From Chitinophagaceae bacterium (GTDB lineage Bacteria; Bacteroidota; Bacteroidia; Chitinophagales; Chitinophagaceae): a stretch of 6,587 nucleotides of DNA. The translations under genes were made by a program, and so were the position numbers. Positions 6,404-6,587 of this stretch are shown here, in pieces. The stretch's first letter is position 1. Each line of letters begins with the position of its first letter. The notes under the pieces are model-generated. The model was not told the DNA's origin and searched no databases. It worked only from the letters and a program-made list of their open reading frames with translations. The stretch covers positions 1 to 6,587 of the forward strand of contig CANHEC010000137.1 of NCBI GenBank assembly GCA_947459455.1, written 5' to 3'.

Positions 6404-6477
6404 ACTACATGGATAGCGGCCTGTTTGTGATCAGCTTTACAGTCGCAAAAAATCAACCGACAAAAAAGCAACACAAT

Positions 6478-6587
6478 ATGCAGACCGTAACAGAGAAAAA
6501 CAGCTACGTCCATTTTCATGGCGCTCCCTTCAAAGGCAAGATTTTGATGGTGGCCAGTTCGCCGGCTGTATCGGCCCAAACCAGCTG
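6478..6587 (+). CDS. Partial CDS, probable DJ-1/PfpI-type (class I glutamine amidotransferase-like) protein
   Basis: The reading frame opens at ATG 6478 and runs off the right edge after 36 codons. The visible N terminus has KGKILMVASSPAVSAQTS. A hydrophobic first beta strand ILMV followed by a Ser/Thr-containing loop is how type 1 glutamine amidotransferase-domain (DJ-1/PfpI) proteins of the stress-protein group commonly begin. The catalytic cysteine would lie beyond the window, so function cannot be confirmed. It is divergent from the HxlR gene with a 127-bp shared intergenic region, the usual position for an HxlR target. A flavodoxin-like or NAD(P)H-dependent reductase start is the main alternative. 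Confidence 0.5.
   Translation, partial: MQTVTEKNSYVHFHGAPFKGKILMVASSPAVSAQTS

Noticed and set aside
5967..6416. 149-codon plus-strand frame opposite the HxlR gene
   Set aside because: It is a shadow of the HxlR gene, whose minus-strand product shows a complete family signature.
5962..6579. Long minus-strand upstream extension of the pnuC frame
   Set aside because: It overlaps the whole HxlR gene in another frame, lacks PnuC-like sequence, and the GTG at 5961 gives the normal family length.

Overview
The window looks like chromosomal DNA from a moderately GC-rich member of the Bacteroidota, plausibly Chitinophagaceae-like. The main reasons are an exosortase of the XrtN type beside its VIT-domain partner (a pairing known from this phylum), a stand-alone NadR-type kinase with PnuC, and an intergenic repeat built from ACCGCAAGG/ACGCAAGG words of a kind I recall from Bacteroidota genomes. 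The taxonomy is inferred from gene content only.

Layout. (1) Positions 34-3902, plus strand: an 833-aa polytopic membrane protein with a VIT domain and a PEP-CTERM-like sorting tail, followed with a 13-nt overlap by exosortase XrtN. Together they look like a dedicated one-enzyme, one-substrate envelope sorting system. (2) Positions 3838-4371, minus strand: a nicotinamide riboside kinase-like ATPase whose 3' end overlaps the 3' end of xrtN tail to tail by 65 bp. (3) Positions 4372-4740: no gene; most of it is 2.5 tandem copies of a roughly 105-bp repeat whose full units are long imperfect palindromes with T-rich linkers. (4) Positions 4741-5349, plus strand: an unrecognised secreted protein of 202 aa. 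(5) Positions 5329-6350, minus strand: a cysteine-free HxlR-family regulator translationally coupled (TAGTG) to the transporter PnuC. (6) From 6478 to the right edge, plus strand: the start of a divergent gene, probably a DJ-1/PfpI-type (class I glutamine amidotransferase-like) protein. Two tandem inverted repeats at 6370-6403 between the divergent genes are a candidate HxlR operator.

How the genes fit together. PnuC would bring nicotinamide riboside into the cell and the NadR-like kinase would trap it as NMN for NAD synthesis. The two genes share a strand but are separated by the repeat array and the opposite-strand secreted-protein gene, as if an ancestral pnuC-kinase operon had been split. 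The HxlR regulator probably controls itself, pnuC and the divergent PfpI-like gene. The most distinctive system is the XrtN/VIT pair: its substrate carries seven predicted N-terminal membrane helices as well as the C-terminal sorting helix, and the exosortase carries a C-terminal extracytoplasmic domain with an EpsI-like motif.
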